Shown here piece by piece: positions 1-7,772 of a stretch of DNA of 57,409 nt (its first letter is position 1; each line of letters opens with the position of its first letter). A model generated the notes under the pieces. The model was given only the letters and a program-made list of their open reading frames with translations. It searched no databases and was not told the DNA's origin. Position numbers and translations under genes: made by a program. The stretch comes from CAIWXH01 sp964555675. Its GTDB lineage: Bacteria; Chloroflexota; Chloroflexia; Chloroflexales; Chloroflexaceae. The DNA lies in assembly GCA_964555675.1 (NCBI GenBank), contig CAZKTU010000010.1, forward strand, positions 1-57,409, given 5' to 3'.

Positions 1-1584
1 AAGCAGCTCGCCGCCAGGCGGCGCAACCTGTTCGTGGTCGGCGACGATGATCAGTCGGTCTACGGCTGGCGCGGCGCCGATGTGCGCAATATCCGCCAGT
101 TCGAGCAAGATTACCCCGACGCCAAGGTCATCCTCCTCGAGCAGAACTACCGCTCGACCCAGAGTATCCTCGACACCGCCCAGGCTGTGATCAATGCCGG
201 CGCCAAGCGCAAGCACGTCAAGAAGCTCTGGACCGAGAACGGCGAGGGCCTCCAGGTCTCGCTCCACGAGGGCTACGACCAGGACGAAGAGGCCTCTTTC
301 GTCGCCGACGAGATCGCCCGCCTTGTCGCCTCAGGCGAGTTCGCCCTACGCGACTGTGCCGTGATGTATCGCACCAACGCCCAGTCGCGCGCTCTCGAGG
401 AGGCCCTCTCGCGCCGCGGCATCCTCTACCAGTTGGTCGGCGGCCTCCGCTTCTGGGAGCGCAAAGAGGTCAAGGACACCCTGGCCTACCTCCGCGTCGC
501 CCATAACCCCTACGACAGCGTGAACCTGGCCCGCATCCTCAACTGGCCCGCCCGCGGCATCGGCGAGCGCACCGAGGCCGAGCTCACCCGCTGGGCCTCA
601 GAGCTGGGCGTGCCGGTCTTCCAGGCCCTCAGGGAGCTTGAGGTCGAGGGTGTCAAGACGCCCTTTAACGCGCGCACCCTCAGCGCCCTCCAGGGCTTCC
701 TCGGCCTCGCCGGCGAGTTGATCGCCGCCCGCCGCGAGCTGCCCCTCGTCGAGCTGATCGAGCGCCTGCTCGAGCGGGTCAACCTGCGCGAGGCCCTCGT
801 GCGCGAGTACGGCGCCGAGGAGGCCGACGACCGCTGGGCCAATATCGAGGAGCTCGCCGCTTTCGCCGCTCGCTATAGCGAGCTGCCCCAGGAGCTGCAG
901 TTGCCCACCTTCCTCGAGGAGGTGGCCCTCGTCGCCGACCTCGATAAGCTCGACACGAACGCCGACGCCGTCACCGGCATCACCCTGCACCAGGCCAAGG
1001 GCCTCGAGTACCCGGTCGTCTTCCTGATCGGCCTCGAGGAGGGCCTGCTGCCCCATAGCCGCTCCACCGATGAGCGCGACAAGCTCGAGGAGGAGCGCCG
1101 GCTGCTCTACGTCGGCATGACCAGGGCCAAGCGCAGTCTCTACCTCTGCTACGCCTTCAGGCGCACCAGCTTCGGGCGCACCAACATCAGCACGCCCTCG
1201 CGCTTCCTGGCCGACATCCCGCGCGAGATGCTCAAGCAGCCCCCTCGGCGCGGGGGCGCCGCCTCGCCTCAGGCCGGCATGTACGGTGGCCGCGGCGTTG
1301 GGGCTGGCTATGGCGCGGGGCGGCCTGCAGCGCGGGGCGGCCCTCAGGCGTCACGCGGCGCCGCCTGGGGCGGTGATTCTGGCGGCGGGCGGGCGGGCAA
1401 GCCGATCACGCCGCCCGAGGTGACCTACTTTGCCGGGCAGCGCGTGCGCCACGGTAAGTTCGGCGAGGGCATTGTGGTCAGCAGCCGCCTGGTCGAGGGC
1501 GACGAGGAGGTCACCATCAGCTTCGCCGACCGCGAGCGCCGCATTCTCGCCAGCTTTGCCCGTCTCGAGCGCCTCGAGGGGTGA
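1..1584 (+). CDS. pcrA: UvrD/PcrA-type superfamily 1 DNA helicase, C-terminal part (5' truncated by window edge)
   Basis: The reading frame is open from base 1, so the gene begins upstream of the window. Visible helicase motifs are the DDDQSVYGWRGAD block (motif II/III, nt about 43-82), NYRST (motif IV, about 148-162), the TLHQAKGLEYPVVF block (motif V, about 985-1025) and LLYVGMTRAK (motif VI, about 1102-1131). A Gly/Arg-rich linker and a C-terminal Tudor-like segment (FAGQRVRHGKFGEGIV) follow, as in PcrA of Gram-positive-type bacteria. The family unwinds DNA 3'-5' in nucleotide excision repair and replication-fork clearance. It converges on the LysR gene with only 13 bp between the stops. 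The family call is firm; PcrA versus UvrD or a paralogue is not separable here. Confidence 0.93.
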   Translation, partial: KQLAARRRNLFVVGDDDQSVYGWRGADVRNIRQFEQDYPDAKVILLEQNYRSTQSILDTAQAVINAGAKRKHVKKLWTENGEGLQVSLHEGYDQDEEASFVADEIARLVASGEFALRDCAVMYRTNAQSRALEEALSRRGILYQLVGGLRFWERKEVKDTLAYLRVAHNPYDSVNLARILNWPARGIGERTEAELTRWASELGVPVFQALRELEVEGVKTPFNARTLSALQGFLGLAGELIAARRELPLVELIERLLERVNLREALVREYGAEEADDRWANIEELAAFAARYSELPQELQLPTFLEEVALVADLDKLDTNADAVTGITLHQAKGLEYPVVFLIGLEEGLLPHSRSTDERDKLEEERRLLYVGMTRAKRSLYLCYAFRRTSFGRTNISTPSRFLADIPREMLKQPPRRGGAASPQAGMYGGRGVGAGYGAGRPAARGGPQASRGAAWGGDSGGGRAGKPITPPEVTYFAGQRVRHGKFGEGIVVSSRLVEGDEEVTISFADRERRILASFARLERLEG

Positions 1585-1597
1585 CGGACATGTGCCC

Positions 1598-2479
1598 TTA
1601 CCCTCGCTTGAGTTCCTCGACGAGGAATTCGCGCAAGGCTCTGGCCGCCGGCGAGGCCACCCGGTCGCCGCGCCACACCAGCCCGAGGGTGCGCTGCAGC
1701 CGCTGATCGCTGACCCGCAGAGCCGTCAGGTCGTGTGCGTCTTGCACCGCGAGCCTGGGCACCAGGGCCACGCCGATCCCGGCGGCCACGAAGCGCATCA
1801 GCGTGTCGGTCTCGCCGCCGTCGAGCACCACCCGCGGCGTGAACCCGGCGCCCTGGCAGGCCTTCAAGGTGGCCTCCCGCAGTTCATAGTTCTCGGGCGA
1901 GAGCACCCACGGCGCGTCCTCGAACTCGCCGATGCGCACCGTCTCGCGGCCGGCCAGAGGGTGCCCCTTCCAGACCGCCACCACCATCTCCTCCGTGAAG
2001 AGCGGCACCACAGTCAGGTGCTCGTCCTCCACGGGCAGCGTCACAACTGCCACGTCGGTCAGGCCCGTCTCGAGGAGGTCGAGCAGAGTCTGGACGCCCG
2101 CCTCGTGGAGCCGCAGTTCGATGCCGGGGTAGCGCTTGTTGAAGGCCGCCAGCACTTTCGGCAAGAGCTGTGTGCCTACGGTCGGCGGCGTGCCCACCGT
2201 GGCCCGCCCGCGCCGCAGGCCGATCCGCTCGGCCATCTCGGCTCGGGCCGCCTCGACCTGTGCCATCACTGCACGAGCGTGGGGCAGCAGCGCCTCGCCT
2301 GCTTCGGTCAGACGTACATTGCGGCCGACCCGGTCGAACAGGGCCACCCCTAGCTCCTGCTCCAGCTGGCTGATCTGCTTGCTCAACGCCGGCTGGGCGA
2401 TGTGCAGCTCGGCCGCAGCCCTGGTGACGTGGGAGTGGCGTGCCACCGCCTCGAAGTAGCGCAGATGTCGTAGTTCCAT
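1598..2479 (-). CDS. LysR-family transcriptional regulator
   Basis: The 293-residue protein has the normal LysR length. It begins with the winged HTH (residues 1-60; MELRHLRYFEAVARHSHVTRAA, then QPALSKQISQLEQELG) followed by the periplasmic-binding-protein-like co-inducer domain (about 90-290). It is transcribed away from the VanW gene across a 212 bp divergent spacer, so autoregulation or control of that gene is possible; this is inference. No ligand can be deduced. The start ATG at 2479 gives the canonical N-terminus. Confidence 0.93.
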   Translation of the reverse strand: MELRHLRYFEAVARHSHVTRAAAELHIAQPALSKQISQLEQELGVALFDRVGRNVRLTEAGEALLPHARAVMAQVEAARAEMAERIGLRRGRATVGTPPTVGTQLLPKVLAAFNKRYPGIELRLHEAGVQTLLDLLETGLTDVAVVTLPVEDEHLTVVPLFTEEMVVAVWKGHPLAGRETVRIGEFEDAPWVLSPENYELREATLKACQGAGFTPRVVLDGGETDTLMRFVAAGIGVALVPRLAVQDAHDLTALRVSDQRLQRTLGLVWRGDRVASPAARALREFLVEELKRG

Positions 2480-2626
2480 AACCTCGTGCAGGGTCGTGAA
2501 CGCTCAGCCTCTTGTGTATACGTGCCGGGGCCGGCTGAAGCGGACCCCGCTACGCCGCGGGGGCCTTCGCCGCCGCCGCCGTAGTATAGCAGAAATATAA
2601 GACAGAACAGATCCGCCCGCCCTACA

Positions 2627-2635
2627 TGCTATAAT
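2627..2635 (+). promoter_or_regulatory. Extended -10 promoter ahead of the VanW gene
   Basis: TGCTATAAT is a perfect extended -10 (TG-N-TATAAT). No good -35 is seen 17 bp upstream, as is usual for extended -10 promoters. It lies 56 bp before the preferred ATG of the VanW gene in the spacer shared with the divergent LysR gene. Confidence 0.6.
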
Positions 2636-2691
2636 GGCCAGGTTATGAATTGCCTGGTTCTCTCCCTCTAGCCCCGACGCGAGGTGCGCCT

Positions 2692-4095
2692 ATGCGCCGG
2701 ACCCTGCTGCTCCTGGTCGTGCTGTTCGCCATGGTCTTCCCCGCCATCCCCGCCGAGGCCGCTCCGACGGCCCAGACGGCTCAGCCAGGGGGCTTCGCCT
2801 ACTTCCCCGAGACCGGCCATAATGTCGGCCTCCAGATCAAGCGCTTCTTTGATGCCAATGGCGGTGTCGCCACCTTCGGCTTCCCGCTCACCGAGCTGAT
2901 CGTCGGCGCCGATGGCGTGCAGGTCCAATACTTCGAGCGTGCCCGCTTCGAGTATCGCCCCTCCGCGCCCCCAGAGGCCCGCGTCGCTATCACTCGCGCT
3001 GGCTCTCTGCTCAGCGAGGGCCGCAGCGACCCCGCCTTCCAGTGGCTCGCCGCCTCGCCAGACCCGGCCAGAGATTTCTTCCCCGAGTCGGGCCATACTC
3101 TCGGCGGCGCCTTCCGCTGGTACTGGCAGACCCGCGGCGGCCTCGCCGCCTTCGGCTACCCCGTCTCCGAGGAGCTGAAGGAGTGGGACCAGGCCGCCGG
3201 CGTCGAGCGTCTCGTCCAGTACTTCGAGCGCGCTCGCCTCGAGTATCGACCCGAGCTCGCCGGTAGCCCCGACGAAGTTGGCCTTAGCCCCGTCGGCCGC
3301 TGGCTGCTCGAGCGTGACCCCGTCGCCCTCGCCGCCACCGCCCCCGCCCGCCCGGTCACCCTCCTCGGGCAGGCCACCACCGGCTTCCCCACCTCGTCGA
3401 CCGAGCGCGTCACCAATATCAGCCGCGCCGCGGCCATGGTCGACGGCTTCGTCGTACCGGCTGGCGCCGAGTTTTCGTTCAACGCCGTGGGCGATTTCTC
3501 CGAGGCCAATGGCTTCGTCGAGGGCTACGGTATTATCGGGGGCCGCCTTGAGAAGGTGGTCGGCGGTGGCCTCTGCCAGGTCTCAACCACACTCTTCCGC
3601 GCCGTCTCCAACGCGGGGCTTCAGATCACCCGCCGCGTCGGCCACAGCCACATCGTCTACTTCTACGAAAATATCCTCGGCTTCGACGCCACGGTCTTCA
3701 CGCCCAGTGTCGATTTTCGCTGGCGCAATGATACCGAGGGCCCCGTTTATATCATTGGCGTTACTGACCTGGCAAGCGCCCGCGTCACCTTCCAGATCTA
3801 CGGTTTCTCCGATGGGCGCAGCGTGCGCTACGAAGGCCCCGTCGAGAAGAACTGGAAGCAACCTGGCGTCGCTGTGTGGCAGCTCGACCGGAGCCTGCCG
3901 CAGGGCGCTGTTCGCCAGATGGTTCACGGCCGCCCAGGTGTTGACGTGACCTACACCCGCATCATCACCCTGGCCAATGGCACAAGTCGAGTCGAACCCT
4001 ACGTCACCCGCTACACGCCCTGGGAAGACTTCTTTGCCTACGGGCCAGGGGTTAAGCCCCCAGCAGGCGTCAAAGTGATCGCGCCGAAAGGTTAG
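2692..4095 (+). CDS. Secreted VanW-family protein with two N-terminal LGFP-like repeats
   Basis: The 467-residue protein starts at ATG 2692, preceded by GAGGTG; a TTG at 2650 is rejected because the ATG begins a clean signal peptide (MRRTLLLLVV..., cleavage near AEA-AP, residue about 24). Two related repeats follow, FPETGHNVG...FGFPLTE (about 40-75) and FPESGHTLG...FGYPVSE (about 125-160), resembling cell-wall LGFP repeats. Residues about 250-350 are a VanW domain (FSFNAVGDF, GGGLCQVSTTLF, GHSHIVYFYE). VanW domains occur in many surface proteins with no settled biochemical role. It lies 9 bp ahead of manA, suggesting co-transcription. The call rests on clear domain motifs; function is open. 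Confidence 0.9.
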   Translation: MRRTLLLLVVLFAMVFPAIPAEAAPTAQTAQPGGFAYFPETGHNVGLQIKRFFDANGGVATFGFPLTELIVGADGVQVQYFERARFEYRPSAPPEARVAITRAGSLLSEGRSDPAFQWLAASPDPARDFFPESGHTLGGAFRWYWQTRGGLAAFGYPVSEELKEWDQAAGVERLVQYFERARLEYRPELAGSPDEVGLSPVGRWLLERDPVALAATAPARPVTLLGQATTGFPTSSTERVTNISRAAAMVDGFVVPAGAEFSFNAVGDFSEANGFVEGYGIIGGRLEKVVGGGLCQVSTTLFRAVSNAGLQITRRVGHSHIVYFYENILGFDATVFTPSVDFRWRNDTEGPVYIIGVTDLASARVTFQIYGFSDGRSVRYEGPVEKNWKQPGVAVWQLDRSLPQGAVRQMVHGRPGVDVTYTRIITLANGTSRVEPYVTRYTPWEDFFAYGPGVKPPAGVKVIAPKG

Positions 4096-4104
4096 CAGCC
4101 ACCC

Positions 4105-5157
4105 ATGACGGACCTCACTCCTCTGCAGACCGAGCGCAAGATCGTCGAGCCAATCTGGGGCGGTACGCGCCTTGCCGCCTGGCTTGCTCTGCCCGAGCCT
4201 CTGCCCGCCCGCCTCGGCGAGACCTGGCAGGTCTACGATACGAATGTCGTTGCCTCGGGCCCCTTCGCCGGTCGCTCCCTGGCCGACCTCGTGGCCGAGT
4301 ACGGCGCCGAGCTAGTGGGTACGCGCACCGCCGCCCGCTACGGCGCCGACTTCCCGCTTCTCGCCAAGTTCATCGACGCCAACGACCGCCTCTCCATCCA
4401 GGTCCATCCCGACGATGCCTACGCCCATAGCCGTGAGGCCCACACCGGCTTCCACGGCAAGACCGAGGCTTGGTATATCCTCGATGCCCCTCCCGGCGCC
4501 ACCGTCACCTATGGCCTCAGCCGCGACAGCAACCGCGACGAGTTCGCCGCCGCCGTGGCCGACGGCAGCGTCGAGGCCCTGATGGGCCAGCTCCCGGTCG
4601 CCCCCGGCGATGTGATCTTCGTCCCCGCCGGCACCCTCCACGCCATCAATGCCGGGATCGTCCTCTTTGAGATCCAGCAGAAGTCCGACCTCACCTACCG
4701 CGTCTACGACTATGGTCGCCTCGACGCCAAGACCGGTCAGCCCCGCGAGCTGCACCTCGCCAAGTCCCTCGACGTTAGCGTCTTTGCCCCCGCCCCTGGC
4801 GGCAAGGTGACCCCCCTGACCCTCACCCCCGGCCGCGATTTGCTGGTCGCCTGCGACTACTTCGCCCTCGAGCGCTGGTATGGTGCGCAGCCTCGCCGCG
4901 GCCAGACCGACCCGGGCTCATTCGAGATCCTGACCCTGATCGAAGGCTCCGGCAAGCTCGGCTGGTCCGGCGGCAGCCTCGAGCTCGCTCGCGGCGACTC
5001 GATCGTGCTGCCGGCCTCCCTTGGCGACTGGGTGATCGCCCCCCTCGACGCCGAGCTTACCTTCCTGCGCGCCTACGTGCCCGACCGCGCCGCCCTCGCC
5101 GCAGAGGCCTGGCAGGTCGCCCGCGACGAGCGCCGCGTCGAAGAGGTCGTGCGCTGA
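4105..5157 (+). CDS. manA: Mannose-6-phosphate isomerase, type I
   Basis: This 350-residue zinc enzyme interconverts mannose-6-P and fructose-6-P, feeding GDP-mannose and glycan synthesis. The zinc-site motifs are intact: IQVHPDD (about 98-104; Gln and His), HGKTEAWYIL (about 117-126; Glu) and VPAGTLHAI (about 173-181; His). A C-terminal cupin half completes the short bacterial form. The stop codon overlaps the apparent CTG start of rsmE (CTGA), so the two are probably translationally coupled. The link to the polysaccharide island 11 kb away is only by pathway. Confidence 0.93.
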   Translation: MTDLTPLQTERKIVEPIWGGTRLAAWLALPEPLPARLGETWQVYDTNVVASGPFAGRSLADLVAEYGAELVGTRTAARYGADFPLLAKFIDANDRLSIQVHPDDAYAHSREAHTGFHGKTEAWYILDAPPGATVTYGLSRDSNRDEFAAAVADGSVEALMGQLPVAPGDVIFVPAGTLHAINAGIVLFEIQQKSDLTYRVYDYGRLDAKTGQPRELHLAKSLDVSVFAPAPGGKVTPLTLTPGRDLLVACDYFALERWYGAQPRRGQTDPGSFEILTLIEGSGKLGWSGGSLELARGDSIVLPASLGDWVIAPLDAELTFLRAYVPDRAALAAEAWQVARDERRVEEVVR

Positions 5158-5906
5158 TCACGAAGAATACCCTGCGCTTCTTCGTCCCGCCCGAGAGCCT
5201 GGCCGCCGATGAGCTCCGTCTCGTCGACCAGGCTCTCGCCCACCAGCTCGGCCGTGTGCTGCGCCTCGGCCCGGGCGACCACGTGCTCCTCCTCGATGGG
5301 CTCGGCCTCGCCTGCGAGGTCGAGCTCCTCGCCCTCGGGCGCGACGAGGTGCGTGGGCGCGTCCTCACCCGCGAGCAAGTCGCGGGCGAACCCCCCGTCT
5401 CTCTCACGGTCTACCTGCCCCTGATCAGGCCCGAGCGCTTCGAGTGGGCCCTCCAGAAGTGCGTCGAGCTTGGCGCCGCCCGCCTCGCTCCGGTCGCCTT
5501 CGCTCGCTCCCTCCCCGCCGATAGGGCCGACGCCCGCAAGCTCGAGCGCTGGCGTCGTATTGTCCGCGAGGCCGCCGAGCAGTCTTGCCGCGCCGTGCTG
5601 CCCCCTCTCGACGAGCCGGTGAGCTTCGCCGTCGCCTGCGAGCGGGCCGCCGCTGCAGACCTCTCCCTCATTCTCTGGGAGCGCGAGGCGCCGCCCTTGC
5701 GCGAGGCCCTGCGCCCCCCCACTGGCCTCCTCGCCCCTGCCTCAGTCGCGCTGCTGAGCGGCCCCGAGGGTGGGATCGCCGACGAAGAGCTGACAGTCGC
5801 CCGCGCCCGTGGTATCATTTCCGTATCCCTGGGCCCGCGCATCCTGCGCGCCGAGACGGCCCCAATTGCCGCCACTGCGATCATCATCGACGCGCTCGAA
5901 TCGTAG
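5154..5906 (+). CDS. rsmE: 16S rRNA (uracil-1498-N3)-methyltransferase, apparent CTG start
   Basis: RsmE methylates U1498 of 16S rRNA. The C-terminal SPOUT knot motif is canonical (LLSGPEGGI, then LGPRILRAETA). The conserved N-terminus RFFVPPESL and HQLGRVLRLGPGDHV is encoded from nt 5175 onward, but the first ATG/GTG/TTG in frame is GTG 5256, inside that conserved segment. The best upstream start is CTG 5154, overlapping the manA stop as CTGA with AAGAGG at 5141-5146, seven bases upstream. ATC 5157 is an alternative. From 5154 the protein is 250 residues, a normal RsmE length. The family is certain; the start is inferred. Confidence 0.88.
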   Translation: MITKNTLRFFVPPESLAADELRLVDQALAHQLGRVLRLGPGDHVLLLDGLGLACEVELLALGRDEVRGRVLTREQVAGEPPVSLTVYLPLIRPERFEWALQKCVELGAARLAPVAFARSLPADRADARKLERWRRIVREAAEQSCRAVLPPLDEPVSFAVACERAAAADLSLILWEREAPPLREALRPPTGLLAPASVALLSGPEGGIADEELTVARARGIISVSLGPRILRAETAPIAATAIIIDALES

Positions 5907-5942
5907 CGCCGCCACGCCATAACCGCCACCCGAGGTCTGCCC

Positions 5943-7301
5943 ATGGTTCGTACCGCACGCGCCTATTCCGTCGGTGCCGTCGTCACCCTCCTCGTCGGCG
6001 TTATCGCCTTTGCCGCAGGCTGGCTTTCGGCTCGCGCCGTCGGGGCCACGCCGGTCGACACTTTTATCGCCGGCCTGAGCACCGCAGCGGCTCGCCAGGA
6101 CACGCCGCAGAATGTCCGCGAGCAGTTCGCCGTCTTCTGGCAGGTCTGGAACCTCGTCGAGAGCGAGTTCTACCGGGCCGAGCCCCTCGACCGCCAGGAT
6201 ATGGTCTACGGTGCGGTCAGGGGCATGCTTGGCACTCTTGGCGATGAGTACAGCACCTTCCAGGAGCCCGATCTCGCCGCCCAGAGCCGCGAGTCGATGC
6301 AGGGCAAGTTTGAGGGCATTGGCGCCTATTTGCGCGTGGCCGACGGCGAGGTCGCTATTGATCGGCCGTTTAAGGGCTCGCCCGCCGAGCGGGCCGGCCT
6401 CCAGTCCGGTGATGTGATTGTCGCCGTCGATGGCCGCCCCCTCGCCCCTGAGATCGCCGATCTTGATGATGCTGAGGCCAGCGCAAGGGCTGCCGCGCTC
6501 ATCCGCGGCCCCAAGGGCAGCGTGGTCACGCTGACGCTGAGGCGCGCCCCGAACCCCACGCCCTTCGATGTCTCGATCACCCGCGACGAGGTGCCGATCA
6601 TTACGGTCAACGCCGAGATGCTCGCTGATGGCGTGGCCTATATCCAGATCACCGAATTTAAGGCGACTACTACCCAGCTCCTCGACGAGGCCCTGCGCGA
6701 GATTATCCCCCAGCGACCGCTCAGCGTCGTGCTGGATCTACGCAATAACCCCGGGGGTTATCTGACTACCGCTCAGGAAGTCCTGGGCCGCTTCTATGAT
6801 GGGGTGGCCCTCTACGAGCAGGAGAACGGCGGTGTGGTCAAGGAGCTGCGCACTATCGCCGGTCCGGCCGACACGCGCCTCTACACTGTGCCCATGGTCG
6901 TCTTGATCAATGGCGGCTCGGCCAGCGCCGCCGAGATTGTGGCCGGCGCCCTGCGCGACCAGCGCCCTAACACCAGCCTCCTCGGCGAGCGCAGCTTCGG
7001 CAAAGGCTCCGTGCAGAATATCCACCAGCTGAGTGATGGCAGCAGCGCCCGCATCACCATCGCCCACTGGTTCACCCCCGATCGCTCTGAGATCCATCGT
7101 ATCGGCATTACGCCTGAGCACGAGGTCCTCGCCTCGGCTGACCCCCAGTACGCTGTGCCCTGCGTCGCCGAGAGCCGCCCCGCCGAGGGGCTCACCTCCT
7201 GTAGCGACGCCCAGCTCGCCTGGGGTTTGCGCCTGCTGGCCGGCTCCGCTCCGCCCGCCCTTCAGCCCTCGGGCGGCCGCTCTCTGTTGGTCGCCTCCTG
7301 A
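5943..7301 (+). CDS. S41-family C-terminal processing serine protease (CtpA/Prc type)
   Basis: The 452-residue protein has an N-terminal membrane anchor (residues about 8-32), an N-terminal helical segment, a PDZ domain (about 110-205; FEGIGAYL, GDVIVAVDG) and the S41 catalytic core. The Ser-Lys dyad is S328 in NGGSASAAE and K354 in FGKGSVQ, with Q358. The spacing is one residue longer than in CtpB. These proteases trim C-termini of envelope proteins outside the membrane. It starts 36 bp after rsmE, and a strong hairpin follows at 7328, so manA-rsmE-ctp may form one unit. About 40 residues follow the conserved core, with no recognisable domain. Confidence 0.92.
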   Translation: MVRTARAYSVGAVVTLLVGVIAFAAGWLSARAVGATPVDTFIAGLSTAAARQDTPQNVREQFAVFWQVWNLVESEFYRAEPLDRQDMVYGAVRGMLGTLGDEYSTFQEPDLAAQSRESMQGKFEGIGAYLRVADGEVAIDRPFKGSPAERAGLQSGDVIVAVDGRPLAPEIADLDDAEASARAAALIRGPKGSVVTLTLRRAPNPTPFDVSITRDEVPIITVNAEMLADGVAYIQITEFKATTTQLLDEALREIIPQRPLSVVLDLRNNPGGYLTTAQEVLGRFYDGVALYEQENGGVVKELRTIAGPADTRLYTVPMVVLINGGSASAAEIVAGALRDQRPNTSLLGERSFGKGSVQNIHQLSDGSSARITIAHWFTPDRSEIHRIGITPEHEVLASADPQYAVPCVAESRPAEGLTSCSDAQLAWGLRLLAGSAPPALQPSGGRSLLVAS

Positions 7302-7327
7302 GAGACCACCGCCTCTGCGCACGAAAG

Positions 7328-7354
7328 AGCGCCGCCGGCACTGCCGGCGGCGCT
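7328..7354 (+). terminator. GC-rich hairpin terminator after the S41 protease
   Basis: A perfect 13-bp inverted repeat (AGCGCCGCCGGCA and its complement, 1-base centre) lies 26 bp past the stop. No U-tract follows, so it is terminator-like rather than a textbook intrinsic terminator. Confidence 0.6.
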
Positions 7355-7772
7355 CGCTCTAGGTGGTGAAGCCAAGTCGCCGCGCCGGTAAAAGAGGTCT
7401 AACCGGGGGACGGCGGGGGCAACGGCGCCTGTAATACCGGCGACGTCGTAGCGAAGAGGGGCGCGTGCGAACCCATGGCGTTGCTGCGTCGAGGGTGTGG
7501 CGGCCGGGGGCCTTCGCCCCATCGGTCGCGCCAGCGGTTCGGACGGCCGGCGACTTCGGCTTCTGCAACGCAGTATAATCTCATATGTTGCCTTGATCAG
7601 GAAAAAGTCCTGCACCCGCTGTTACGGATTCTCCACCGGCCCCCTTGATGAATAAAAACATATGTGCTATAATATTGAGCTATCGTATCAGTGCTGGAAG
7701 GCCGTGGTATACTCATAGCGGTCGCGAGGCGTTGCTACGCCCTTACGCGCGCTCCCAGGCGCGCCCACTCTC
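7355..7772. other. Non-coding spacer with promoter signals
   Basis: About 420 bp between the hairpin and the pseudokinase gene. The left two thirds is GC-rich with no convincing gene on either strand. The right third is AT-richer and carries the promoter listed at 7645-7673 and a second extended -10 (TGGTATACT, 7705-7713). Confidence 0.6.
7645..7673 (+). promoter_or_regulatory. Sigma-A-type promoter for the pseudokinase gene
   Basis: TTGATG (7645-7650), a 17-bp spacer and a consensus TATAAT (7668-7673). The predicted transcript begins near 7680, about 90 nt before the ATG at 7773. A second extended -10 lies at 7705-7713. Confidence 0.7.

Noticed and set aside
1430..2353. A 307-codon + frame opposite the LysR gene
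   Set aside because: Composition is unlike a protein, it overlaps pcrA and a clear LysR coding sequence, and it has no SD.
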